DNA of 64,000 bases. It comes from Jatrophihabitans_A lederbergiae (GTDB lineage: Bacteria > Actinomycetota > Actinomycetes > Mycobacteriales > Jatrophihabitantaceae). This document shows positions 17,727 through 26,537 of this stretch, in pieces. The stretch spans positions 1 to 64,000 of the forward strand of contig NZ_JAVREH010000015.1 of NCBI RefSeq assembly GCF_031845305.1, in the 5' to 3' direction. Each line of letters opens with the position of its first letter. Within the stretch, counting starts at the first letter, position 1. A program made the position numbers and the translations under genes. The notes beneath the pieces are model-generated. The model had not been told where the DNA came from. It saw nothing but the letters and a program-made list of their open reading frames with translations, and did not search any database.

Positions 17727-18683
17727 GTGCCGTCGCAGACCTCAGATCGCCCAGGGCCTTCCAGCTACGCGTTTCTCGGGCCGGCCGGCACGTTCGCACA
17801 TGCCGCCACCCAGGCCCTCACTGGCACTGCCGAGGCCACCCTCGTGCCGCACGGCAGCGTGACCCAGGCTATCGACGCCCTGCGGGCCGGCCTGGTGGAC
17901 GGTGCCGTGGTGCCGCTGGAGAACTCCGTCGAGGGCGGTGTGCCGGCCACCCTGGACGAGCTGGCCGGTTCTCCCACTCCGCTGATCATCGCGGCGGAGA
18001 CGTTCCTGCCGGTGGTGTTCGACCTGCTCGTCCGGCCAGGCACGACGCAGGACGACGTCGCCACCATCGCCACCCATCCGCACGCCGAGGCGCAGGTGCG
18101 GCGATACCTGCTCACCGAGCTTCCCGGCACTACGACGGCCCTGGTCGGCTCCACGGCCGCCGGCGCGGAGGCGGTCCGGAACGGCGAGTACGACGCGGCG
18201 GTGGCTCCGGCCGTCGCCGGTGAGCTGTACGGGCTCGACAGCCTGGAGCATGACATCGCCGACAACCCCGGCGCGGTGACCCGGTTCGTCCTGCTGACAC
18301 ACCCGGCGCCGCCGCCCGCGCCCACCGGGAACGACCGGACCACGCTGGTGGCCTACCTGAAGCACAACCGCTCGGGCGCGCTGCTGGAGATCCTCACCGA
18401 GTTCAGCGGCCGGGGCGTGAACCTGACCCGGATCGAGTCCCGGCCGACCAAGGGCAGCATCGGCCAGTACAGCTTCTCGATCGACTGTGAGGGACACATC
18501 CGGGACGCCCGCGTCGGGGATGCCCTGACCGCGCTGCACCGGCTGTGCGCGGAGGTCCGCTATCTCGGCTCCTACCCTCGTCAGGACGGCCAGCAGAGCC
18601 CGGTGCCTGCCGGACGGACCGATCCAGAGTTCACCCGGGCTGCTGCCTGGCTGGAGCGAATCCGTTCCACCGGCGAGGCCTGA
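17727..18683 (+). CDS. pheA: Prephenate dehydratase
   Basis: 318 aa, GTG start at 17727. It converts prephenate to phenylpyruvate, the committed step to phenylalanine. The N-terminal catalytic domain opens with AFLGPAGTFAHAA and contains PLENSVEGGV and the active-site VTRFVLL motif. A C-terminal ACT domain (GALLEILTEFSGRGVNLTRI, ESRPTK) should mediate Phe feedback. Stand-alone enzyme without a chorismate mutase domain, as usual in actinobacteria. Divergent from tenA. Confidence 0.95.
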   Translation: MPSQTSDRPGPSSYAFLGPAGTFAHAATQALTGTAEATLVPHGSVTQAIDALRAGLVDGAVVPLENSVEGGVPATLDELAGSPTPLIIAAETFLPVVFDLLVRPGTTQDDVATIATHPHAEAQVRRYLLTELPGTTTALVGSTAAGAEAVRNGEYDAAVAPAVAGELYGLDSLEHDIADNPGAVTRFVLLTHPAPPPAPTGNDRTTLVAYLKHNRSGALLEILTEFSGRGVNLTRIESRPTKGSIGQYSFSIDCEGHIRDARVGDALTALHRLCAEVRYLGSYPRQDGQQSPVPAGRTDPEFTRAAAWLERIRSTGEA

Positions 18684-18733
18684 GACTCAGCGAAGCGCGC
18701 GGCGGAGCGAGGCGTGCCACTCAGCAAGGCGTG

Positions 18734-18954
18734 TCATTTGGCGAGCACTGCCCACAGTCCGATGGCGACCGCGGCCAGCACGATCAGCAGGCAGCCCACG
18801 GCGATCAGCCGCTGCCCCGCCGCTGCCCCGCCGGGATGCTCCTCGGCGGCGACGAGTGACCGTACGGCGACCGCGAACAGCACCGTGATCCCGGTCCCCG
18901 CCACCAGCGCCACCACCACGACGTTGCGCAGGACTGCCAGGTCGACGTAGGACC

Positions 18955-18958
<4 letters not shown>
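18734..18958 (-). CDS. Small two-helix membrane protein coupled to PiT
   Basis: 74 aa, starting MRSYVDLAVLRNVVVVALVAG. Two hydrophobic helices (about 11-33 and 48-70) are separated by a short loop. Its ATG overlaps the stop codon of the phosphate transporter gene (ATGA), so the two are translationally coupled. Small membrane proteins in this position after actinobacterial pit genes recur, but no function is known to me. A subunit or regulator of the transporter is an inference from position only. Confidence 0.75.
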
Positions 18959-20118
<1,160 letters not shown>

Positions 20119-20243
20119 AGCGCGAACGATTCACGACGACCGATGGTTATGCAAACCCTCACCGGGATTTAACATCTGACGACATCGAGCCCACCTCCGT
20201 GCACTGGCGAAACGGCGTAGCGCAGGCCGATATCGTGGTGTTC

Positions 20244-21524
20244 GTGATCGACCTCCGGATATTGCGCGAGCACCCTGACCTGGTTCGCGCGTCACAGCGC
20301 GCCCGCGGCGCCGACGAGGCCGCGGTGGATGCGCTGCTGGCGGCGGACGAGGCACGTCGTGCCGCCGTCGCCCGGGCCGACGGCCTCCGCGCCGAGCAGA
20401 AGGCCATCAGCAACTCGGTCCGGTCGGCCACGCCCGATGAGCGCCCTGCCGTCCTACAGCGGGCCAAGGAACTGTCCACGACGGTCAAAGAGGCCGAGGC
20501 AGCCCAGCTGGAAGCGGACGAGGCGCTGCGGCAGGCGCACCTCGCCGTCCCCAACGTGGCGTCGCCCGATGCCCCGCCCGGCGGCGAGGACGACTTCGTC
20601 ACGCTCGAACTGGTCGGTACGCCGCCCACGATCGAGGACCCGAAGGACCACCTCGAGATCGGGAACAGGCTCAAGGCGATCGACACCGAGCGCGGCGCCA
20701 AGGTGTCCGGAGCGCGGTTCTACTTCCTCACCGGCATCGGCGCGCAGCTGGAGCTGGCGCTGGTCAACCTGGCGATGGCCAAGGCGGACACCTTCGGTTT
20801 CACGCCCGTCATCGCGCCCGCTCTGGTCAAGCCCGAGGCCATGGAGGGCACCGGCTTTCTGGGCGCACACGCCGCCGAGGTTTACAAACTCGCCGACGAC
20901 GACCTCTATCTGGTCGGCACCTCCGAGGTCGCGCTCGCCGGCTACCACTCGGACGAGATCCTGGACGCCGACTCGCTGCCGCTGCGCTACGCGGGCTTCT
21001 CAGCGTGCTTCCGCCGCGAGGCCGGCTCGTACGGCAAGGACACCAAGGGCATCATCCGGGTGCACTGGTTCGACAAGGTGGAAATGTTTTCCTATGTCCC
21101 TGCCGACCAGGCGGAGGCCGAGCACCAGCGGCTGCTGGCGTGGGAGCGGGAGTTCCTCGATGCCCTGGAGCTCAGCTACCGCGTGATCGACGTGGCGGCC
21201 GGTGACCTCGGCTCCTCGGCGGTCCGCAAGTTCGACATCGAGGCCTGGTTCCCGTCCCAGTCGGCGTACCGCGAGCTCACCTCGACGTCGAACTGCACCA
21301 CCTTTCAGGCTCGTCGCCTGAACATCCGGTCCCGCTCGAACGCCGAGGGCAAGTCGAGGGTGGAGCACGTCGCGACCCTGAACGGAACGCTGTGCGCGGT
21401 CGCTCGGACGATCGCCTGCCTGCTCGATCACCACCAGCGGCCCGATGGCTCCGTCTACGTCCCCGAAGCGCTGCGGCCCTACCTCGGCGGCCGCGAGTTG
21501 CTCACCCCGCCGGCCGGCCGATGA
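20244..21524 (+). CDS. serS: Seryl-tRNA synthetase
   Basis: 426 aa from GTG 20244 (start IDLRILREHPDLV, the canonical SerRS N-terminus; the open frame runs further upstream to 20199). Residues about 1-110 form the long antiparallel coiled coil that clamps the tRNA-Ser variable arm. The class II core has motif 2 in FSACFRREAGSYGKDTKGI and motif 3 near the end in VARTIACLLDHHQ. It charges tRNA-Ser and tRNA-Sec. Coupled by a 4-bp overlap (ATGA) to the HAD gene. Confidence 0.97.
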   Translation: MIDLRILREHPDLVRASQRARGADEAAVDALLAADEARRAAVARADGLRAEQKAISNSVRSATPDERPAVLQRAKELSTTVKEAEAAQLEADEALRQAHLAVPNVASPDAPPGGEDDFVTLELVGTPPTIEDPKDHLEIGNRLKAIDTERGAKVSGARFYFLTGIGAQLELALVNLAMAKADTFGFTPVIAPALVKPEAMEGTGFLGAHAAEVYKLADDDLYLVGTSEVALAGYHSDEILDADSLPLRYAGFSACFRREAGSYGKDTKGIIRVHWFDKVEMFSYVPADQAEAEHQRLLAWEREFLDALELSYRVIDVAAGDLGSSAVRKFDIEAWFPSQSAYRELTSTSNCTTFQARRLNIRSRSNAEGKSRVEHVATLNGTLCAVARTIACLLDHHQRPDGSVYVPEALRPYLGGRELLTPPAGR

Positions 21525-22363
21525 CCTCGCGGCCTGCCCGCGTCCGGATGCTGGCCAGTGACCTCGACGGCACGCTGCTGCGTAGTGACAACACCGTCAG
21601 CGATGCCACCCGTGTGGCGCTGGCCGACGCCGAGAAGGCAGGCCTCATCATCGCGTTCGTCACGGGGCGGCCGCCCCGCTGGCTGCACGAGGTGGCGACC
21701 GAGACCGGGCACACTGGGGTGGCTGTCGGAGCGAACGGCGCGCTGACGTACGACCTGCACACCGAGACGGTGCTGGCCTCGCATGCCCTCGATCCCGAGA
21801 TGCTGTCGCAGGTCACGACGGTGCTACGCGAGAAGATCCCCGGCGTCCGCTTCGCCATGGAGTACGGCTTGGAGTTCGCGTACGAGCCCGAGTACCGGCA
21901 CGACTGGGAGATCACCCCCGCGCCGGGCGCTACCCGCACCGGACGCCAGATGCCCCCGGCCAGCGTCGTGGAGCTGGAGAACCTGCTCGACCGGCCGGCG
22001 GTCAAGCTGCTGGCAAAGGGGCGTGAGATGAAACCGGACGAGTTCATGGACCTGGTCGAGGTGCTGGTCGGTGAGCACGTCACCGTCACCAGGTCGGGCC
22101 ATTCCGCGCTCGTCGAGATCTCGGCCACCGGCATCACGAAGGCCAGCGGGCTCGCCGCGCTCGCGGCCTCGCACGGGGTTGCGCGCGAGGAGGTCGCCGC
22201 GGTCGGGGACATGCCCAACGACGTGCCGATGCTGGAGTGGGCCGGGCATTCCTACGCCGTGGCGAATGCGCACCCGTCAGCCATTGCGGCCGCCGACACC
22301 GTCCTCACCGAGACGAACGACCAGGACGCGGTCGCCAAGCTCATCCGGTCCTTGCTCGCTTGA
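21521..22363 (+). CDS. Cof-type HAD-superfamily phosphatase
   Basis: 280 aa from ATG 21521, overlapping the serS stop. Motif I LASDLDGTLLR supplies the nucleophile and acid/base aspartates. Motif II is AFVTGRPPR, and motifs III/IV are the TKASGLAAL lysine and GDMPNDVPMLEWAG. A C2-type cap lies between motifs II and III. Family members dephosphorylate sugar phosphates, flavin precursors or phospholipid head groups; the substrate here cannot be read. Conserved as the gene after serS in several actinobacteria. Confidence 0.9.
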   Translation: MTSRPARVRMLASDLDGTLLRSDNTVSDATRVALADAEKAGLIIAFVTGRPPRWLHEVATETGHTGVAVGANGALTYDLHTETVLASHALDPEMLSQVTTVLREKIPGVRFAMEYGLEFAYEPEYRHDWEITPAPGATRTGRQMPPASVVELENLLDRPAVKLLAKGREMKPDEFMDLVEVLVGEHVTVTRSGHSALVEISATGITKASGLAALAASHGVAREEVAAVGDMPNDVPMLEWAGHSYAVANAHPSAIAAADTVLTETNDQDAVAKLIRSLLA

Positions 22364-22372
22364 GGGTCCGCG

Positions 22373-22420
22373 CGACATTGTCCTGGAGTGCGTTGTCCCC
22401 AGCGCTCCAGGACAATGTCG
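22373..22420. repeat. 16-bp perfect inverted repeat with 16-nt loop
   Basis: Left arm CGACATTGTCCTGGAG at 22373-22388 pairs perfectly with CTCCAGGACAATGTCG at 22405-22420. It begins 10 bp after the HAD stop, where a terminator would be expected, but no T-run follows. It could be a U-less actinobacterial terminator or an operator. It also marks the left boundary of a segment that looks accessory. Confidence 0.85.
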
Positions 22421-22553
22421 AGCCCATCCGCTACGCTCGCCTCAACAGACTGCACGCGAAGTATGTACGGTCTATCAGTGGCATGCCAGCGTGCATTTAG
22501 GACCAGATGACGTTGTTCACAGACCTCACCCCCTAAGCTCGCAGTGCCACTCA

Positions 22554-22569
22554 TCAGACACGTATCTGA
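22554..22569. promoter_or_regulatory. Near-palindrome upstream of the membrane GGDEF-like gene
   Basis: TCAGACACGTATCTGA is a 16-bp near-palindrome with one mismatched pair, 18 bp upstream of the GTG start at 22588. It could be an operator overlapping the promoter or leader. No factor is assigned. Confidence 0.3.
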
Positions 22570-22587
22570 GCGTCGGGGGTAGGGCGG

Positions 22588-23712
22588 GTGCGCAAGGCAC
22601 TGAAATCGATACCGACGTGGACGCTGTGGGGCCAGCCCAAGCAAGCCGTCGTGGTACTCCTCGGAGTCGAACTACTTTCAGTCCTTCTGCCCTGGACGAG
22701 CACTACCAGCATCACGGCAGTCGATCTCGGGGAAGCCGCACTTCTCGCGTCGCTGAGTATCGCGTACTCCGTCTTCACCATCACGTGGGAGCGAATACGG
22801 GTCTTTCTACGAAACGGCGAAGATGGCCGTGCAACTTGTCCAAACTTGCTGGCAACCTGGACCTTCGCTGCGGCCGTGATGCTGCCTCTTCGACTGGCGA
22901 TCCTGGTGACTGTGGCTAGCTCATTCGCCGATTGGCGCGCGCGTAACGTCGGTGGACAGACAAAGCTGTACCGATACGTGTACAGCACTGCGGCGGTGCT
23001 GCTTGCCGTCGCGACAGCAAGCAGCCTTCACAAGCTCGCACTGCCGTACGGTGCAGCGCTGCCACTCGCCGGGTTGGCGTACATGTCCGTGAACATCGGC
23101 CTGGTCGGCGTCGCAATCGCGTCCGTCGGCCAGTACGGCGCGCTGAAACCGCTTTTCAAACCCAGCACGTACCGGATCGAGGTGCTAACGCTGGCCATCG
23201 CCGGGGTGGAAGTGCTGATGACCTCCCTGCACATACCTTTGGTGGGGCTATCCCTTCCAGCAGCGGTCTTCATTCAGCGCAAGGCAGGCCGAACGGCGCT
23301 ACGTGAGGCAGACGAACAAGCGGCGCCGATGGCCGAGCGGGTATGGGTTCATGTAGCCCGGGGCGTCGTCGCCGCGTCTGAGACAGTGTCCGTCCTGCGC
23401 ATCGACACCAACGATCCACGGGCCGCCAGCGAGCTGGCCCGGATGCAGGCCGGCTGCGACGCGATCGGTTACTACGGCGGCGGCGCGGGTCTTGCCATCC
23501 TGCTGGTGGACTGCCCCGGCTCCAATGCCGACGCGCTGGCCGCGCGGATGCGATCAGCGCTGAGCCACGGAGGTGTTGAGGCACGGGTCGCCGTCGCGGC
23601 AAAGCCGCGCGACGGTCAGCGCCTGGAAGACCTGCTGGTGGTCACCGAAGCGGATCTGGTCACCTTCGATTCCGCGAATGATGCCCCGGAAGCGATTCCT
23701 CCACAGCCATAG
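22588..23712 (+). CDS. Polytopic membrane protein with degenerate GGDEF-like C-terminal domain
   Basis: 374 aa, GTG start with a G-rich ribosome site. Residues about 15-235 contain six or seven hydrophobic helices resembling a MASE-type sensor. From about 265 a soluble tail follows: SVLRIDTNDPRAASELA, then AIGYYGGGAGLAILLVDCPG, then EARVAVAAKPRDGQRLEDLL. The order and spacing match the end of a GGDEF domain (the RYGGDEFAILL strand, the helix, then a V-x-V-A strand), but GGDEF reads GGGAG and the first metal-binding half is shortened. So an inactive or sensory remnant is inferred. Codon use looks less GC-biased than its neighbours. Overlaps the convergent HTH gene by 53 bp. Confidence 0.65.
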   Translation: MRKALKSIPTWTLWGQPKQAVVVLLGVELLSVLLPWTSTTSITAVDLGEAALLASLSIAYSVFTITWERIRVFLRNGEDGRATCPNLLATWTFAAAVMLPLRLAILVTVASSFADWRARNVGGQTKLYRYVYSTAAVLLAVATASSLHKLALPYGAALPLAGLAYMSVNIGLVGVAIASVGQYGALKPLFKPSTYRIEVLTLAIAGVEVLMTSLHIPLVGLSLPAAVFIQRKAGRTALREADEQAAPMAERVWVHVARGVVAASETVSVLRIDTNDPRAASELARMQAGCDAIGYYGGGAGLAILLVDCPGSNADALAARMRSALSHGGVEARVAVAAKPRDGQRLEDLLVVTEADLVTFDSANDAPEAIPPQP

Positions 23713-24217
23713 AGTGAACTGCGGCGGGTACCGGCAAACCAAGGGTTTCGGCGGCAACGGCGTCGGCAAGGACGCCTCGGCCCCTGCTGCGCAGGTGCTC
23801 GATGTACTCCTCCGCCTGCTGCCGCTCGAGTGGCGTCAGGTCTGGTTCGGGTGCCGGTGTCACCAGCGGTTCGTCGGCGGCCTCATCCGCTGCGGAGGCG
23901 GCGACGGTCGCCTTGATGAAGGCGTCCAGCGCTCGGCGTTGAGCGAGACTGAGACGATTGGCCTCGGCCGGCGGAATCCACGGCTCATTGACGCCTGGCG
24001 GCAGCTGAGCCGCCGCCCGGAGTTCGCTCACGGACGCGCCGGGAAGCGCGTCGGCGAACGCCTGCAGAACCAGCTCGGGCGGATTGCGTGGGTGGTTGCC
24101 CGCGAGATAGCGATACACCGTCGCCCGGTCGACCACGCCGTGCAGCGCATCCACCACCTGCGGCTTGCGCCAGCTGGCCGGGATGTGGTCGTTGAGGTAG
24201 TCCGACAACGCGGTCAC
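23660..24217 (-). CDS. Helix-turn-helix transcriptional regulator (XRE-like)
   Basis: 185 aa from GTG 24217, preceded by AGAGGA at ribosome-site distance; the frame extends further but without conserved sequence. Residues about 5-65 read as a Cro/C1-type DNA-binding domain (VVDALHGVVDRATVYRYLAGN). The remainder is a charged Pro/Ala linker and a short helical tail (LTPLERQQAEEYIEHLRSRG), which is also where its 3' end runs into the membrane gene. No effector domain was recognised. Divergent from the second, smaller HTH gene across a 404-bp non-coding stretch. Confidence 0.65.
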   Translation of the reverse strand: MTALSDYLNDHIPASWRKPQVVDALHGVVDRATVYRYLAGNHPRNPPELVLQAFADALPGASVSELRAAAQLPPGVNEPWIPPAEANRLSLAQRRALDAFIKATVAASAADEAADEPLVTPAPEPDLTPLERQQAEEYIEHLRSRGRGVLADAVAAETLGLPVPAAVHSMAVEESLPGHHSRNRR

Positions 24218-24621
24218 TGCGGTGTTCCTCTGGCTGGTCGGGGTCGGCAGGCAACCGAAGCGTAGACGGTGGCATGGCCAATCCGTACCCATTGCGTATA
24301 TCCACGACGGCACGCTATCTTGGTCGCAGCGTAACTGAGACGTGCGACGCAAGCGACCTTCGATATCACCACGATAAAAGAGACGAACACCGAGAGGGCT
24401 GACCACCCTCGTCCAACCCCAGTGCCGCCGCGTACCGAGTGTCCCCTTAGGCGGCGGCGCTGGGCGTAGGAGAAGAGGTCCGCAGACCCAGTGGTGGTGG
24501 TTCACCGTGGGACCCGTGGGGACGGGGGTTGTGGTGGTGGGGCGCCAGGGGGAAGCCCCACCACCACGTCACGGTCGGCGGCCGTCCGCCCTAACCAGAC
24601 CTGACCGAGAGGCGTTCATCC
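24218..24621. other. 404-bp non-coding, hairpin-rich divergent intergenic region
   Basis: No convincing gene. The left part (24280-24390) is AT-richer than its surroundings and probably holds the promoters. The right part contains three inverted repeats: GAGGG/CCCTC at 24394-24410; an 11-bp stem with one G-U-type mismatch at 24421-24431 / 24451-24461; and a perfect 13-bp stem at 24531-24567. All lie on the side of the small HTH gene starting at 24622, so a structured leader or a small RNA is possible. Confidence 0.6.
24531..24567. repeat. Perfect 13-bp inverted repeat
   Basis: GTGGTGGTGGGGC at 24531-24543 pairs with GCCCCACCACCAC at 24555-24567 around an 11-nt loop. The stem is very GC-rich and ends 55 bp before the ATG of the small HTH protein. 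No T-run follows, so it is not a classical intrinsic terminator. Confidence 0.85.
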
Positions 24622-24831
24622 ATGCGGGTACGCAGTCGGCAGACCCTCATCATGTGCCTGGAGGCACAGGGCTGGTCCGAGCGCGGCCTGGCGCGAGCGG
24701 CCAGCCTGGGCCATGCCACCATCAACCACCTCGTCACCGGTCGCCGGACGTCCTGCTCCGCCGAGACGGCTGAGTCCATCGCCCTCGCGCTGAACTGCCC
24801 CATCGGAGCGCTCTTCGCACCCGACAGCTAG
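24622..24831 (+). CDS. 69-aa XRE-type helix-turn-helix protein
   Basis: 69 aa, ATG start with GACCGAGAGG just upstream. Almost the whole protein is one Cro/C1 HTH domain: RQTLIMCLEAQGWSERGLAR, then ASLGHATINHLVTGRRTSCS as the recognition helix, then AESIALALNCPIGALFAP. It resembles single-domain regulators from phages and integrative elements. It follows a strongly structured leader. Its last four codons and stop lie in a 14-bp direct repeat. Confidence 0.75.
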   Translation: MRVRSRQTLIMCLEAQGWSERGLARAASLGHATINHLVTGRRTSCSAETAESIALALNCPIGALFAPDS

Positions 24832-24849
24832 AGCGCCCGACAGCTAGAG
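24820..24849. repeat. 14-bp direct repeat spanning two convergent stop codons
   Basis: CCCGACAGCTAGAG occurs at 24820-24833 and again at 24836-24849, separated by 2 bp. The first copy contains the stop of the small HTH gene. The second contains the stop of bpa, read on the other strand. A tandem duplication at a gene junction is seen; its origin is unknown. Confidence 0.85.
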
Positions 24850-25398
24850 GTACTGGCCGGTCCCGTGCTCGCCGTCGCCCGGCATCATGCCGGGCATCCT
24901 CGCGGGACCGATCTGGCCCGGCAGTGCCCGCCCGCGCATCTGCTCCAGCTGGGCACGCGCGGCCATCTGCTGGGCGAACAATGCCGTCTGGATCCCGTGG
25001 AACAGGCCCTCCAGCCAACCCACCAACTGCGCCTGGGCGATCCGAAGCTCAGCCTCGCTGGGCACGTGCTCGTCATCGAAGGGCAGCGTCAGCCGGTCCA
25101 GCTCCTCGCGCAGCTCCGGTGCCAGGCCCGCCTCCAGCTCCTTGATGGACGACTGGTGGATCTCTTTCAGCCGTACCCGGCCGGCCTCGTCCAGCGGAGC
25201 GGCCCGCACCTCTTCGAGCAGCTGCTTGATCATGGTGCCGATTCGCATCACCTTGGCCGGCTGCTCGACCTGGGACATCACGTCCCGCTCGTGCTTACCG
25301 CCGCCGCCGTCCGGACCACCTTCGATCACGACGACGCCGTCGTCCGGCTCCCCGCCGGCGGGGAGGTCGTGCGGGCCGTCCGGGTCCTGAGCTGTCAT
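24844..25398 (-). CDS. bpa: Bacterial proteasome activator Bpa
   Basis: 184 aa from ATG 25398, preceded by GGCAGGA. An in-frame ATG at 25455 overlapping the qor stop would add 19 residues. Bpa (Rv3780 type) is an ATP-independent ring that opens the 20S proteasome gate. The core EQPAKVMRIGTMIKQLLEEV, then the APELREELDRLTLPF and ELRIAQAQLVGWLEGLFHG helices, are nearly invariant in the family. The C-terminal GQYL, which docks into proteasome pockets, is intact. Implies a proteasome elsewhere in the genome. Confidence 0.96.
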   Translation of the reverse strand: MTAQDPDGPHDLPAGGEPDDGVVVIEGGPDGGGGKHERDVMSQVEQPAKVMRIGTMIKQLLEEVRAAPLDEAGRVRLKEIHQSSIKELEAGLAPELREELDRLTLPFDDEHVPSEAELRIAQAQLVGWLEGLFHGIQTALFAQQMAARAQLEQMRGRALPGQIGPARMPGMMPGDGEHGTGQYL

Positions 25399-25451
25399 CG
25401 ATCCATCCTGCCCTAGATAGCGGGAAACCTGGTCAAAGAACTGGGCGTCGT

Positions 25452-26441
25452 TCATCGGGCACTCAACAGGACCTTGCCGATGTGGCTACTGTCCTCGATG
25501 ATCCGGTGCGCCTCGGCCGCCTCGGCCATCGGCAGCACCTCGTGCACCACCGGCCGCACCTGACCGGCCTCGATCAGCGGCCAGACGGAAGCCTCGGTAC
25601 CGGCCACGATCAGAGCCTTCTGCTCCAGCGGACGGGCTCGCAACGTCGCCGCGTAGATGCTGGCGCGCCTGGTCATCAGCGCCCCCAGATTGAGCTGGCC
25701 GACGGCGCCGCCCTGCATTCCGATCACCACCATCCGGCCACCCGTCGCCAGCGAGGCGACGTTGCCCTCGAGGTACCTCGCCCCGATGGTGTCCAGGATG
25801 ACGTCGACCCCGGCGCCGTTCGTCTCGGCACGGATGACGTCGGCGAAGTCGGATTCCCGGTAGTTGATCGCGACGTCGGCGCCGAAGTCCCGGCAGGCCT
25901 GCAGCTTTGCCGCGCTGCCCGCGGTGGTGAACACCCGCGCACCCCGGGCATACGCGAGCTGAATCGCCATGGTGCCGATCCCGGAGCTGCCGCCGTGCAC
26001 CAGAAATGCTTCGCCCGGCGCCAGATCCGCCGCCGGAGCCCTGTCGAACACCATCGACCACACCGTGCAGCTCACCTCGGGAAGCGCGGCCGCTGTCACC
26101 AGATCCACGCCGGACGGCACGTGCATGAGCTGAGCGGCCGGGACGGCGACCTGCTCGGCGTACCCGCCGCCGGTGAGCAGCGCGCACACCTCGTCACCGA
26201 CCTGCCACCCCGTCACGCCCGCACCGAGCGCCGCGATCCGGCCGCTGCACTCCAGCCCGAGGGTTTCAGAGGCGCCGGGCGGCGGAGCGTAGTTTCCGGC
26301 GCGCTGCAGCAGGTCCGCACGGTTCACCGCGGTGGCGGCCACCTCGAGCAGGACCTCGCCGTCAGCCGGCTCGGGCACCGGCACGTCCTGATATGCGAGT
26401 ACCTCGGGTCCGCCGGGTTCGGTGATGACGACAGCCTTCAT
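25452..26441 (-). CDS. NAD(P)H:quinone oxidoreductase, zinc-independent MDR family
   Basis: 329 aa, ATG start (MKAVVITEPGGPEVLAYQDV). GroES-like N-terminal domain followed by a Rossmann domain with GGSSGIGTMAIQLAYARGARV. The zinc-ligand pattern of alcohol dehydrogenases is absent, as in QOR/TIGR02824-type quinone reductases. It lies just upstream of bpa on the same strand, the order known from mycobacteria (Rv3777 near Rv3780), so the pair is ancestral. Confidence 0.9.
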   Translation of the reverse strand: MKAVVITEPGGPEVLAYQDVPVPEPADGEVLLEVAATAVNRADLLQRAGNYAPPPGASETLGLECSGRIAALGAGVTGWQVGDEVCALLTGGGYAEQVAVPAAQLMHVPSGVDLVTAAALPEVSCTVWSMVFDRAPAADLAPGEAFLVHGGSSGIGTMAIQLAYARGARVFTTAGSAAKLQACRDFGADVAINYRESDFADVIRAETNGAGVDVILDTIGARYLEGNVASLATGGRMVVIGMQGGAVGQLNLGALMTRRASIYAATLRARPLEQKALIVAGTEASVWPLIEAGQVRPVVHEVLPMAEAAEAHRIIEDSSHIGKVLLSAR

Positions 26442-26537
26442 GCCCTCGAACCTACCGGGGTCTCCTCGACGGCCACCGCCGAGGCAGCAGCACGGGGCTG
26501 TCTGCCGTGATTGCCGGAGTGCGGCAGGATAACGGGC

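Noticed and set aside
24218..24621. CRISPR-like or phage attachment array in the hairpin-rich stretch
   Set aside because: The repeats are inverted, not regularly spaced direct repeats, and no integrase or cas gene is present.
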